Part shown: positions 33,450-45,506 of the stretch, in pieces
Position numbering within the stretch: the stretch's first letter is position 1
How the letters are laid out: each line of letters begins with the position of its first letter
NCBI GenBank assembly: GCA_025175895.1
Contig: CM045998.1
Location: 12,633,153 to 12,697,152, forward strand
Origin: Wurfbainia villosa
Taxonomy: Eukaryota > Streptophyta > Magnoliopsida > Zingiberales > Zingiberaceae
Direction of reading: 5' to 3'
Length of the DNA stretch: 64,000 nt
Notes under the pieces: generated by a model
Seen by the model: the letters and a program-made list of their open reading frames with translations, nothing else
Told to the model about the DNA's origin: nothing
Databases searched by the model: none
Translations under genes and position numbers: made by a program

Positions 33450-35129
33450 ATGACAATAGCCGGCTCCAACATCCATCCGTCAAAGTTCGAGGGGGAATTC
33501 TCTTGGTGAAAGAAGAGAATAGAGGTATTCTTCGAGATCGACTTCGATATAATGTTAATAATAGAAAATTGTTTCGAAGTTCCTAGGGATGAAGAAGGGG
33601 AGCCATTAGAGAAATCTAAATGGTCAAAGAAGCAAAGAGAAGAGCACTTGGAGAATTCGAAAGCCAAACACCATTTATTCAATGTGCTTCCTCAACAAGA
33701 GATAAACCGGATAGGAGAATATTCAAGCACCAAGGAGATGTGGGAGAGATTGATCGAGCTTCATGAAGGCACCTCCGAGGCAAAGTTAGCAAGAAGGGAT
33801 CTCCTCCGCTCTCAACTAAACAACATCAAGCTTGACAAAGGGGAGAAGATATTGTCACTACACTCTAGGTTTAAAGAAATAATTAATGGGTTGTCGAGTG
33901 TAGGTGAAAAACTCTCCAACCGGGACATGATAATGAAGGCTATAGACGCATTCCCCCGGTCTTCGAAGTGGAGCTCAATGGTGGACTCTTTCTACATCTC
34001 CAAGAACCTAGAGGTAAGTACTCTAGAGGAATTCTTTTCTACTATGGAATTGCATGAAATACGACTTGAAGGCATAGTAGAAGAGCCAATGAGTCAATCA
34101 AGAGGAGTAGCACTCATGGCCGAAAAAGGGAAGAAGAAGAAGGAGATTGCACTCTCCTCATCCGATGAAGATCCTTCTTCCTCCTCCATGGATAGCAATG
34201 AAGAGGCCTACATGGTAAGGAAGGTAAGACGTGCACTTAAAAATTTTAAATTTAACAAATCTAATGATAGGAGGAGAAGGTCGAGGCGAAAAATCATATG
34301 CTATAATTACCAAGGAGAGAGACACATAAGAGATGATTGTCCCCTCTTGAATAAGAGCAAAGATGAAAGGAGGAGGTAAGAAGAGAAGAAGAAAGGAAAC
34401 AAAAAAAAAGGAGGATGAAAAGAAAGCCAAAGAAAAAGGGAAGGCCAAGGCACACAAGGCAACATGGGATGATCCATCATTTTCATCGGAAGAAAAAGAA
34501 GCCTTCACAAGTCTTGCCTTAATGGGAATAAATGATTTGGACTCCACCTCCTCCGAGGAAGAAGAAAGAAGCATTAGCGAGGAGGAGAGCTCGAGTGAAG
34601 GGGAGCGTCCTCATCTTCATCCTCATCATCGAAAGGGGATTGGGTAAGTAAGGTAATGAAACTACCCTCCCATAAAGTAATTTCTATGATTTCTAGTTTA
34701 ACTAAGGACTTATTTAGGGCTAAAAAGAAAAACAAAAGCATGCAAAATGAAATTAAAGCCCCAGAAGAAAAACTAGAAAATGCATGCTTAAATGTTAATG
34801 ATGATCACATGCCTTTTAATGTTAATGATGCATGTATTGAGGAAAATAAGACTTTAAGAGAAAAGGTAGATCATTTAACTAAGGTCTTATAAAAATTCAC
34901 AATAGGCTTCAACACTTTAAATATGATAATTGGGAGCCAAAGGGCTAGTTTCAATAAGAAAGGCCTAGGTTATAAGGGAAACAAGAATGAGAAGGTCTAT
35001 CATTGTTTAATTGCTAGGGGTCAAGCTAAAAATAAAATGATAGCTAGGAAATGGATCCCTAAAGAATACTTGGTGAACCTTATAGGAAAGAACTTATATT
35101 GGGTTCCCAAATTCATCCTTAAGAGTTAG
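33450..35129 (+). pseudogene. Copia gag, broken (element C)
   Basis: ATG at 33450 (MTIAGSNIHPSKFEGEFSW) is followed by an in-frame TGA (about 33507) where Trp is expected, a G-to-A change. The same frame is then open to 34379: gag core LIELHEGTSEAKLARRDLLRSQL, FKEIINGLSSVGEKLSNRDMI, and a knuckle ICYNYQGERHIRDDC with one Cys turned to Tyr. A frameshift in the purine-rich tract at about 34370 moves the remainder to 34363-34647. It then continues at 34656-34890 (coiled coil) and 34923-35129, ending KEYLVNLIGKNLYWVPKFILKS. Pol does not follow, as in the gag-only element F. Confidence 0.85.
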
Positions 35130-36258
35130 GAAAATCCTAGGATAGTCAATCATAGTGGACTTAACTTATATCATGTTAATATGGTTGACTTAGGATGATG
35201 GAGATTATAACTTTTTGAATTAAGTGTTGGGTGATGATAATATGATCATAATATAAAATCATAATAATATTTGATTTTATGATCATGATATGCAACAATT
35301 GAAAATATTTGATCATGATTGATAATATATGTTTTTATGATCATGTTGGGTGGTTTTTAGGATATAGACACGTAACCATGGGTAGAAATACATGAAATTT
35401 TGGTTAAGAGCAAATACCTTTAGGAATATCTCACATCCCACTATAAAGCTAACTTGATTGAAAACATAGCATGGGTGAGATGATAAGATGATACAAATGG
35501 TTCACTAATGCTTATGACATTTAGATGGGTCATTAAGTGTATCAATAAATTAATCATAGACCAACTATGGGAAAATCAAATGTTTAATAAATGGACATAT
35601 TGCCCATAGATCATAGTTGGATATTTTAAACGATTTAAAAACATTCCACGTTTCATAAACAGTGAGTTCACATTTTGAAAAGTTTCTAAAGCAAAACTAG
35701 TTTTCAAGTTGATACAAAATTGAGACTTTTTGCAACTTTTGAGTTTTTGTCAAATTTTCAAAAATAAAATAAATTTTCATAAAAAAACAATTTTTCACTG
35801 ATAGAGGAACTCATTAGAAATATGTACTCCAAATTTCATGATTTTTCGAATTTTTTAGAATTTTTAATACATTTCTGAAATTGTACTTCGAAAATCAAAA
35901 ATCCTGAAAATTGGGTGTCAGTCGACTGATGCTCTGATTCAGTCGACTAATGTACTGTGCATGAGCACAGTAACCTATTTTATTAGGTTTTTAAGTTGGT
36001 TTTGGGTATTTTCTTCCATTAGACTTGATGTCATGCGTGTATAACATTTGTGTAATGTTTTTTATTGTGTCAAAGGGGGAGAAATGATGAGTTTAAGTTA
36101 ATCATGTTAGGAGGAGAATTAATATATCTTAAGGGGGAGTTGCATGTTTAAGAGGGAGTTATGATACTCATGTTTACTTATATACTTTCTTGCCTTATGT
36201 TTCATGTAATTGTTTTACCTAACTTAAACGGATTGTCACACATCAAAACGGAGGAGAT
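35130..36258 (+). mobile_element. 3' noncoding region of copia element C
   Basis: 1.1 kb, no coding capacity. Has the conserved ATGATTTTTCGAATTTTTTAG ... ACATTTCTGAAATTG block (35838-35885), two CAGTCGACT-type sites (about 35922-35950), GGGGGAG motifs (36076, 36134) and a purine tract GGAGGAGAT directly before the 3' LTR. Confidence 0.75.
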
Positions 36259-37506
36259 TGTTAGGGCAATCAACCCATGTGATGTGGTTTTGATGTGTGT
36301 GACGAAGGGTTTAAGTTAGGTTGTTATGGATTTGATATGTGCGTTGAAGTCATGTAGGACTTAGTAATTCACACATGGATGACGATAGCATTGGCAAGAT
36401 TTACCATCTCATGACTCGGTCCTTGAGTCGGTGAAAGATGCATTACGGAAGTCGTGCGCTTGGTGCATCTGAGGGACCGTCGAACGAGGAGCATTGGAGT
36501 GAAGCCGAAGGAAGTAGACTTCAGGGCGAGACGCAAAGGATGACGCTGCGAAGCCATGCACTTGGCGCATCCGAGGGACGTGGCCGGACGAAGAGAACTT
36601 CAAAGGCGAGGGACTCCAAGGAAAGATGAGAGTGAGTGATTGTAACCCGGGATGGGGTAGCTCTTATGTGAACTTGGCTAATTGGCTAAGTGTCGGATGA
36701 GTTTTCCCAACATCAGTTGACTGATCCAAGTCGACTGGAAACTTGACTGGTGTTCGAGTCAAAGTTCTGGCCGAACAGTCGACTATCAGCTCGTGGCAGT
36801 CGACTGCTAGCTATTCATCAGTCGACTGTCAAGTGGAGCAGTTGACTGATGTCGAGGGTTTCAGGCACAGAATGTTGGAGAGTCGATTGCTCATTTCGAG
36901 CACTCGACTTTTGGCTCAATCAGTTGACTAATGGGAAGATCAGTCGACTGATGTGGGAGCCGTTGGTTAAAATCCAACGTAGAAGAAGCCGTTAGAGGGC
37001 AACGACTACAGCAGCAGTCGACTGATCGGGGCATCAGTCGACTGTCGCTGGCTCAACGGGAAGAATGACCCCTTCCTTATAAGAAGAAGTCTTTGGACAC
37101 TTGGGGAGTCTAATGCTTCTACTCTAAACATCTCCCAAAGTGCCCAAACGAATTCCCTCCTCTTCCTTGAGTTTATTTCAATCATATTGTAAGAGGAGTG
37201 ATTTCTTGTAAGAAAGGTTACCTCCACCTCGTTTGGTGCAAAGGAGAAGGAGAGACTAGTGGATTTGAAGAGAGTGATTCGCCATACGAATCGGGTCGTG
37301 GATTAGCGGCAAGACCGCGAACCACATTATATAATTGCATTAGCGATTGCTCTTTTCTTTACTTCTTGCATTTACTTAATTATCTTTGATTTTATTGTTC
37401 CGCTACACTAACCATAATTCATAGACGATGCAAGAAAGAACGACGTCCACCGTCTACATGAAGAGGGTTATTCACCCCCCTCTAGCCGGCCACCGATCTT
37501 TCAACA
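36259..37506 (+). mobile_element. 3' LTR of copia element C
   Basis: 1248 bp, TGTTAGGGCAATCAACCC to TCTTTCAACA. CAGTCGACTG or near variants are preserved at many slots between 36715 and 37040. TATA-like CCTTATAAGAAG at about 37075. Confidence 0.88.
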
Positions 37507-37742
37507 GACCCTTCCAGTAACGGAAGTCATCTCTGCAAAAGAACGGAGATCAGATGGTTCTATAACCTTCTTGATAGGCCATTTTAGATGACCTCGCAAA
37601 TACAAAAATGAGAAAAAAAATATGTCAAGACTTGGTCTTGGATTAGTAATGCGAGAGATAAGAATAAATAATAAAAGAAAACCGAAAGAAAAAATAAAAT
37701 CAACTTGCTCAAATGGTAGTTGCACCGAAGTTGAGCGTCCAT
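37507..37742 (-). pseudogene. Copia gag remnant, 5' part (element E)
   Basis: Minus-strand sequence immediately following a primer-binding site and LTR, with KWPIKKVIEPSDLRSFAEMTSVTGRV near its inner end. It was separated from its continuation (31745-32121) by insertion of element C. Confidence 0.55.
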
Positions 37743-37754
37743 GCTCTGATACCA
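37743..37754 (-). other. Primer-binding site of copia element E
   Basis: Minus strand TGGTATCAGAGC, two bases from the LTR boundary (reading TTTAACA in minus sense). Confidence 0.85.
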
Positions 37755-37756
37755 AT

Positions 37757-38892
37757 TGTTAAATCGAAAGACACGCTAGAGAGGAGGGAGGTGAATAGCG
37801 TGTTTTAAAAAACTTTTCTTTCGTTTAAAACATGTAACATCAAAGTACTATGCAACGGAAAATGTAAGAAAAATAACACAATCAATTTTACTTGGTTCAC
37901 AGCCGAACGACTGCTAGTCCAAGGCCCGTGATCCTTAATCGCTTTCGTTGGATAATTCACTAAGTGATCTCTTCCTCGTTGGAGGTAAGAAACGCGATAC
38001 TTACAAAAGTAAGGGATACTGTAACAACCTTATGATTCCCTTTATGAAATTAAGTACAAATAAAAACAACAAATTTATACTGATAAAACTAATAAAATGA
38101 AGAGATGCAGTTGGAGTTGTGACGTTGAGGCATGAGAGATGTTATCTGCGAAGTTATGAGGGCAAGAGCACTTGAGCAAAATTAATTGTCTAGGGTTTGT
38201 GTCTAACCCTTCTTTTATAGACTAGAAGCTTTGATAAAGTCCAGATCTGGATCATACTTAATTGGATCTTATCTTAAGGTGACACCTTGCTCTTGACCGA
38301 TCCAAAAAACCTTGATCCGCATGTATCAGTCGACTGTCATCCTAATCAGTCGATTGTTGGTTCACAGATCCTTTGTAGTCGGCTGGAGTATATGGTGCTC
38401 GGTTTCAATCGACTATCATATAATCAATCGATTGATGCAGGGTGCTCAGTATTTGTACTAGGTTCTCGGTATTTGTACTGGGTCCTCAACAATTACATTA
38501 GGTGCTCGGTATTTGTACTGGGTGCTCGGCCAAAGCACTGGTGCTCGGCCAGAGCCCATGATGCTCGTTCTCATCCAGTCTTTACCTGCATTACAAGATT
38601 AGCACTGCAAAAGTATTTATGATAGTCCTTGACTATCCAATCTCAACTCCGGCTTTCCCTCGGAACCCTTAGTCAGATTAACGTCTAAGGTTGTCCCCTT
38701 ACCATCACTCTTCATAAGAAGCTTACCTTTGTTTAATCTTAGCTCTCTTACCTTAGCATATGATCCTTTGACCTCATCTAAGACTATTTAAATTCTCCAC
38801 ACTTAATATAACATATAAGATAATATTATGACTTAACTTTGAACCTTTATCATAATCAAAATTTAAGTTTGATTATCTGGTGTCCTGCATCA
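37757..38892 (-). mobile_element. 5' LTR of copia element E
   Basis: In minus sense it starts near TTGATGCAGGACACC and ends GATTTAACA at the primer-binding site. The outer end (about 38892) is approximate because the expected TGTTG is mutated. It carries CAGTCGACTG-type sites (about 38327 and 38347) and a degenerate minisatellite of GGTGCTCGGTATTTGTACT units (38428-38570). Confidence 0.65.
38428..38570. repeat. Minisatellite in the LTR of element E
   Basis: About six tandem, degenerate units of roughly 21 bp, consensus GGTGCTCGGTATTTGTACTG, the last two drifting to GCTCGGCCAAAGCACTG. Confidence 0.7.
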
Positions 38893-41484
38893 ATAGTAAC
38901 AACTTCAATAGTAGATAGATTTGTTTTACTTTGGTAAATTTATATATATTTTTTAATTTCTTTTGTTTATTTAGATAATAATTTTTGTATTTAATTAATT
39001 TTTCTCATCAATTTTCACATATGATCATTCATTAAAAAAACCAAAATAGCATCAGATAAGTAATTCCTTAGTTTAATTGATATGTGCCTTAATTTATCAC
39101 ATCATTTATTTTGTAATCATCATTACATGATAATGTCATAGAATTGACATGATAAGGAACCATCCCAACTTCCTCCAATTGCTCGAGAGCTAGAGAGAAA
39201 ATGATCTTACAAGTGAGAGGCATAAACTCAACTATCCCCACTTGGAGATGAGCTTAAATTTATGAGAATTAGAACAGAACGTTTAAATAATTGTATGATC
39301 TCATATACTTCCCAAATAACATGCATGCTAGTATACAATTAAACCATCCTATCTAGAAAAAATATATATATATTTTTAAAACAAGGATTGCTATCAACCT
39401 AGAGATGTTTAAATAGTATTTTAGGGTAGATAATATTATCTCCATTGTAGAAGAACAATTTGCTAACAAGAAACTCATGGGAATCATTTTAGAATTTTTG
39501 GCAAACTATTCACAACCACCATTACAATATAGGAATAGAACCCACCATACATTGACATGAGATGAAACAAAATTAATGGAAAAAGATATGTTGAATCATA
39601 TACTTAAGACAATTGCCTTTCAGACAATTTCCTAATAAATTTGTAAAACCAAAATAGTCATCATTAATTGAATTGAATTTAAAGAGAATCTCAAAAGTTT
39701 CTACTTGCTTTTCACTAATGAACTTTTAATGGAAATGAAGAAGCTAAGCTTAAAAAAAAATGCTCTCGTAAAATCCCTCCAATAATATTTTAGAAATATC
39801 CTCTAATGATATTTTAGGACAATTATCTACTGACATTTTAAAAGAGGCACCTAATAAGGGTGTTGAACCATTTGATAACATAATCTTAGAGGAACATATT
39901 CTTGATTGAACCCCATTAGAGGACCATCAACTTTATATTAATCATAACTTATTCATGTTATCCAGAGAGGCATCGACATAAACATCATGAACTAGAAATG
40001 CAAAGTATCGACTTAAAATTAGGTAAATCAACTAGCTAGGACTTTCATTGGTATGTTTCCTTCTATAGATATTTATAACTTTAATGCTTGTTAAACCCAT
40101 TGTGTTACCTCCTTTATTTTCTTTTATCTACCAAATTCGGGGTTCCAATTTGTACATTTGAGCCATAGCTGTTGATATCAGGAAGGAAATTGTAATGAGT
40201 AATGAATATTATAAAGTTCCTAGAATACGGTAAATTCTCGTATTGCATTTATAAATTCTTATGATAGAATTCATATCTAATTCATTTGGCTATATTATGA
40301 GAAAAGTTGAGTGTAATGCTACTTTATTTAATTTGATAATTTCTCAGGAGAATTTCGAGCCTCCATCCCCATGTTTGATTTGATCATAAGTTGTGTTTCT
40401 GCTAGTTTATCCTCTGACATTTTCACTTTTGCTCCTTGTATTTTACACAATCATAAGCATCATTTTTGCCTTGTGACAAAATAAGATACAACAAAGATTT
40501 CTTTTTGAGGGGAAAACATGAAACAAAAGGCCGAGAGAAGGAAAAAAGTTCCACCAATTCCTTATCCATTGGAAGATACATCTAAAGAATAAGATAATGG
40601 AGCTATTATTGCATTGGAAGACTCTGATTCTGGTGCTTCTATTCCTTCCTTATTGAAAAAGATGATTTAATTGAAGATCCCAGAATTCACTTGGAGTCGA
40701 GTTCTTCTCCGAGGACCTGGCGTTGAGTTCTACAAATAATGAATTAAAAAATAGTAAATTTTTTGTGATTAATTTTAAGTGTTAAAGTTGGTATCTGTTA
40801 ATCTAGTATAACTTTATTAGTATCTTTAAATTTAATGATAGCTTGTGTTTTGGTAAGAGATTATTGTCTTTCTCACTTAGTGACATTTCTTTCCTAATCT
40901 GGGTAAAGTTGAATCTATAAGAGGCTATCATGTCTATGTAATCATTAATCTTTGATTAATAGAATTTTCTTTAATTCTCTTTCTGAGATTTCTCCTTTAT
41001 GAGTTTTTTTTTTGTGTGAGATGTTTATACGGTTATACCCCTTGCTTCATCAATTTTGTCCTAATTTAATTTCTCTGTGATTTGTGGGACTAATTTGGCG
41101 CTGCATTAGTATCATTGGCAAAAATGGCTGATTTTGGATTTTGAACTGATCTTCAGACACAATCTTTCGTACAACAGTCATTTTCAATTAGCTTCTAATT
41201 AGTAGGGTTAAAGAATTTGTTCCTGAATAATCTACTCCAATAAGCTTTTATAAAAAAAAAAAGGGCACCCTGAAGAAGTGTGAAATATGGAGTGTTTGTT
41301 TATTTTGTTTATTTTGTTTATTTCATATGTTTCTATGCTGGACAACATCATCCAAACTTTTTCATAAGTATGCCTATACTCTGTCAGTGCAGTCATTATA
41401 ACAGGACTCTATACTCTTTTTTCACAAAAGCCATTTTTTTTATTAAGGACTGAGAATGCCCCATTTTTATCTGTCATTACTATG
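38893..41484. other. AT-rich DNA without recognisable features
   Basis: 2.6 kb with no frame of interest. A short open stretch at about 40518-40575 (MKQKAERRKKVPPIPYPLED) is followed by stops and matches nothing I know. The flippase gene remnant begins at its right edge, but I cannot see upstream flippase exons here. Confidence 0.5.
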
Positions 41485-41949
41485 CAGGGGCAAATGACAT
41501 TTCAATGATCTAAATGGCAGATGTTGGGATTGGGATTTGTGGTCATGAAGGCCGTCAGGCTATTATGGCTTCAGATTTTGCTATGGGCCAGTTTCACTTT
41601 TTAAAAAGGTTGCTCCTTGTGCATGGACACTGGAATTATCAGCGCATTGGCTATTTGGTTTTGTACAACTTCTATCGAAATGCTGCATTTGTCTTACTGC
41701 TCTTCTATGTGCTACGGGGCGTTTTTGATTATTCTGTTGATTATCAATAAAAAGGAATAAAGAATGCTTTTAGTCTCCACTTTCCATCATTACATGTGTT
41801 TTTCCTTTCCAACTGAATGGGTATCGGAAAATGCAAGAAAGAAACAATGGAATATTTTCGTGTCTGGTTCTTCTAAATGGACATGTAGAATTTTATTAGT
41901 TTTTTTTTTTTTTATTTACATCAGGTATCAGGTACGATTTTTCTTCCCT

Positions 41950-42190
41950 ATTAGTCCTGATGGTCAACCGTCTCGGCCCCACGGAAGTTTTCCAACGACT
42001 GATGAGGGTAAATCAGAAGACGGGTGGTCCGACGCGTTAGGACCCGTGCTATCCAGGAAGGTCGACCACGCTGGGACGAGGGGGCATCGTGCACCGCCAC
42101 TCGCGCAGCGCGCGCGGCCAAAACGGAATCGATCCCTGGATGCACAAAGGAGAATTTCATACTTTACCACCGCGCCGTTGCCCTGGGGGC
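41950..42190. other. GC-rich insert of unknown origin inside the flippase intron
   Basis: About 240 bp, GC-rich against AT-rich surroundings, with words such as CGACCACGCTGGGACG and GCGCAGCGCGCGCGGCC. A T-rich run lies on its left at 41898-41918. No coding or structural assignment; it could be a SINE-like or MITE fragment, but I see no conserved box or terminal repeat. Confidence 0.4.
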
Positions 42191-42825
42191 TATTAATTTT
42201 TTTTCAGATATGCTGGACAGTTAGATTTATTCTTTTCCATTCCTAAGCTTTGAGATGTTTCCTTCTCTGTTCTTTTCCATTCAAGTGTTATCACAAAGTT
42301 GTGATTTGCTAACACCTAATAGAATCATTATTTCAATAGTATATAAATTTCTCATAATACCTCATATAGTCATCAAATTTTATTATTATGAAATATTTTA
42401 AAAGCAAAGATGTTTGTTGGTGGTCACTAGTTTCAACTAGTATTTTGAGAGTATGTATTTTCTGTAATTGACAGTTATATTTTGTTTTCAGTGGGATAAA
42501 ATTTAGTTGTTGTTAGTTATAACTCTTAAAAATTTTGCTAAAGATTTGTACTGTCAAACATTGGTAATTTTTTTTTTTTTTGTTTCAACACAAAGAAACT
42601 TTCAAGTCTCGTGCCCGTATTATTATTTTTGATATTCTGAAGGAACATGTGGTTTGAAAACTACAAGTGAGCAACTGTTTGCTCCTTTACCATCCTAGTG
42701 GTATTCCTAGAATCAGAGCCGGCTCTGGGTCAAGCCTATTGAGATGACTGTCAAGAGCTCATAAATTCATACATTAGATACACCATAGATTTAAGACACA
42801 AATTTTTTTTATATCAAAATTCACT

Positions 42826-43330
42826 ATGGATAAGGGCCCAACTAATATATTTGCAGATGATATTGTTTTAGTAGATGAGACACGTGAAGGAGTAAATATT
42901 AAACTAGAATCTTGGCGGGAAACACTAAAAGTGAAAGGTTTTAAGCTTAGTAGAGAAAAGACAGAATATATGGAATTTAAATTTAGCAATATTAGACGTA
43001 ATGAGACAAGTGTTGAGATAGGAGATGATGAGTTGTCTGGAATTGAGAGCTTTAAATATTTAGGATCATTTTTGCAAGATGATGGAGGGATTGAGAGAGA
43101 TGTCTTACATGTATCACAAACATGGATACTGAAATGGAAAGCATCTGTATTTTATGTGATCGTAAAGTGCCTCTAAAACTTAAAGAGAAGTTCTACAAAC
43201 GCGATTAGACCATGTCATGTTATATGGAGTCAATGTTGGGCTACGACTGAGCATATGAGCAAAAAGAGAGTTGCAGATGAGGATGTTAAGGTGGATGTGC
43301 GAACATACGAAAACAAAATAAAATTTATTT
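42826..43330 (+). pseudogene. LINE-type reverse transcriptase fragment
   Basis: Reads IFADDIVLVDETREGVNIKLESWRETLKVKGFKLSREKTEYMEFKFS (the FADD catalytic box of non-LTR RT), then FKYLGSFLQDDGGIERDV. After 43176, with frameshifts, it gives KEKFYK....RPCHVMLYG..CWA and RMLRWMCEHT-like sequence. A short 5'- and 3'-truncated piece lodged in the intron of the flippase remnant. Confidence 0.8.
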
Positions 43331-45221
43331 AAATATAGATGACTAATAGGGATGCCTTAAAATAAGACAGGTTGGTTCTGCCTAGAATCACACTTACATA
43401 GCTAACATTAACATCAAAGTTTAAGGTTTAACCTAGTGCTGATCTTCATATTTGGTTGGACTGAGACCATAACTTTAGTGATCAGTAGGGATGGCAAAAA
43501 AAGACTGATGAGCCCAAGCTGAACCAGAATTTGCTCAAGGTTTTTGGGTTTTCAAATTTTGAACTATATAATATTTAAGGTTGGGTAACATTTCTTTTTT
43601 TTTTTTTAAACTCAAAATTGCTCTGGTACTACATCTACATATTGTACAATTAATATATATGATTTGTTATAATAGTGTTCGTGATGTGTCTTTGTTCATC
43701 TTTTCTACATATTAATACATGCAGGTATGTGCTATATGCAGCCTTTTCAACAATTTCAGCGGTGACTGATTGGAGCAGTGTATTTTACTCAGTCATCTAT
43801 ATATACATCTGTCCCTACTATTTTTGTTGGTATTCTTGACAAGGACTCAAGTCATAAAACTCTTCTCTGTTATCCCAAACATTATGGAGCATTATTTCTT
43901 TTTTCAAGTTCCAACTAATCCATGTCATTTCATCCTACAATAAACCCTTGGTCAACTTTTGCAGGACATTATTTAATTTCATCTAGCAAGTTCAAGCACC
44001 TATTGGCTTGCTGTTCTTCTTACAACAATGTTGGGATTGCGGCTTCCTCGCTTTCTTTGCAAAGTGGTTTACCAGACTTTTTGGCCTTCTGATATACAGA
44101 TTGCCAAAGGATCAGAGGCACTAAGAAACGAATGTGGCCAACTGTTTTGATGCCTAAATGACGAGTGGACACCTACAACCATCCAATTCATAAATTGGTA
44201 TGTATATGCTCATACTGGAATTGGTGCATAATATAGCATTCCCAATGGTGCTTAATTGTTTGATTTGTTACGTCACTCATATAAGATAAGACAGAAATTC
44301 ATTCGTATGAAATTTTCTACTAGTAGAATTAATCTTGACAGAAGAAAATTTCATGTATTGGATGTACTCAAGTGTTCTATATATATGAAATATTTCCTCA
44401 TCTTTCTAATGCGGAACATGTTTGCAAGCGAAATCAACTTTTTTTTTTGCAAAATCCTTCTGTTGGCTAATTGGTCTTCTCAGTCATACCACTTCCATGT
44501 GTTATAGACCGTTAATTGTTCGTTTAGAGACCAATCAACTCCTTTTGAGCCAAAACACAGTTTCCTCTATCACCTACCGCAGTCGTTCTGTGTTACTTCT
44601 TGTTTTGCATTGTATGTGTTAGAGTTAATTCAGTATTAGGTGCTGTGGGTTTAGTCCCTAATTAATATTTTAAATTTAGGATTATGGTTTAACTCCTTTA
44701 TATACGTGTGTGTCTCTCTTGAACAACAACGTAAGCAATCCAATAATTCTTCTCCTCAAAACTTAACAATCTGGACTACCACTAATCCCACTTTCACGTC
44801 ATTTTTGTATGATCTTGTTCTTCCGTAAGATCCACAAACTTCATCGTACCTTAGCCACTACATCATTTCCGTGCAGACTGTATGATCTTCTTTATACTAT
44901 ATCTTCATGTCATATTGACTTTTGAGCATGAAAAATTGTTAAATACTTGGGGTAGAACTTAATTCAGCTTCCTATGTTGGTAGAGCAAGGATCCCTGTAT
45001 TTGTAGTTGCCCTGCATTAAAAGGATGCTATGCTGCATGTATTATATGTAGATATGAACCCCATTTTCTCCTTCTATTATCCTACCTCACTTGTGGTGGA
45101 ATCAAAATATTAACCTATGTTCTATTTATGACGATAACTGGTCAAATTGGAACACTGAACTAGCTCTCGGGATGTCTCACCGTCTAGAGTGGAAGACTAC
45201 AGTATTGAGCCTGTGCGGAAG

Positions 45222-45224
<3 letters not shown>

Positions 45225-45252
<28 letters not shown>
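45225..45252. repeat. (GA)n microsatellite
   Basis: Uninterrupted GA run downstream (minus sense) of the VQ-protein gene. Confidence 0.9.
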
Positions 45253-45506
45253 CATAGTGTTGTGAAATATATACCCTACGCTATGGTGTCTATATTGTGT
45301 TGAATGATAATGCCCCGGTATGCATGTCCCAGATTGATGACGATGCTGGTGGAGAAAAGGCGTCAACGGACACCGGGGTGCCGGTGGTGAGATGACTCTC
45401 TTCATTATGCTGGAAAGGAACAACAATCGACAGCGAGGGATTAGGAGGGATGTAGGAGGAGTACTCTTGAGAGTTCTGGTCATTGATAGGAAGGAGGACC
45501 TGATCT

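Larger units (their letters stand above)
41488..44150 (+). pseudogene. C-terminal remnant of a phospholipid-transporting P4-ATPase (ALA1-like)
   Basis: Three exon-like pieces follow the order of plant aminophospholipid flippases. 41488-41730: GANDISMI*MADVGIGICGHEGRQAIMASDFAMGQFHFLKRLLLVHGHWNYQRIGYLVLYNFYRN, containing the end of the GDGxND hinge. 43735-about 43900: YVLYAAFSTISAVTDWSSVFYSVIY, then out of frame VGILDKDSSHKTLLCYPKHYG. 43998-44150: WLAVLLTTMLGLRLPRFLCKVVYQTFWPSDIQIAKGSEAL. Defects are a TAA at 41511 replacing Gln, a 4-bp TATA gain near 43800, and loss of the intervening membrane segments and all upstream exons. Intact family members flip phospholipids across membranes; this copy cannot. 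Confidence 0.85.

Noticed and set aside
41514..41750. An apparently open flippase frame starting with Met
   Set aside because: The Met lies within a conserved exon just after a stop created at a Gln codon; upstream exons are gone and later ones are frameshifted, so it is part of a pseudogene.
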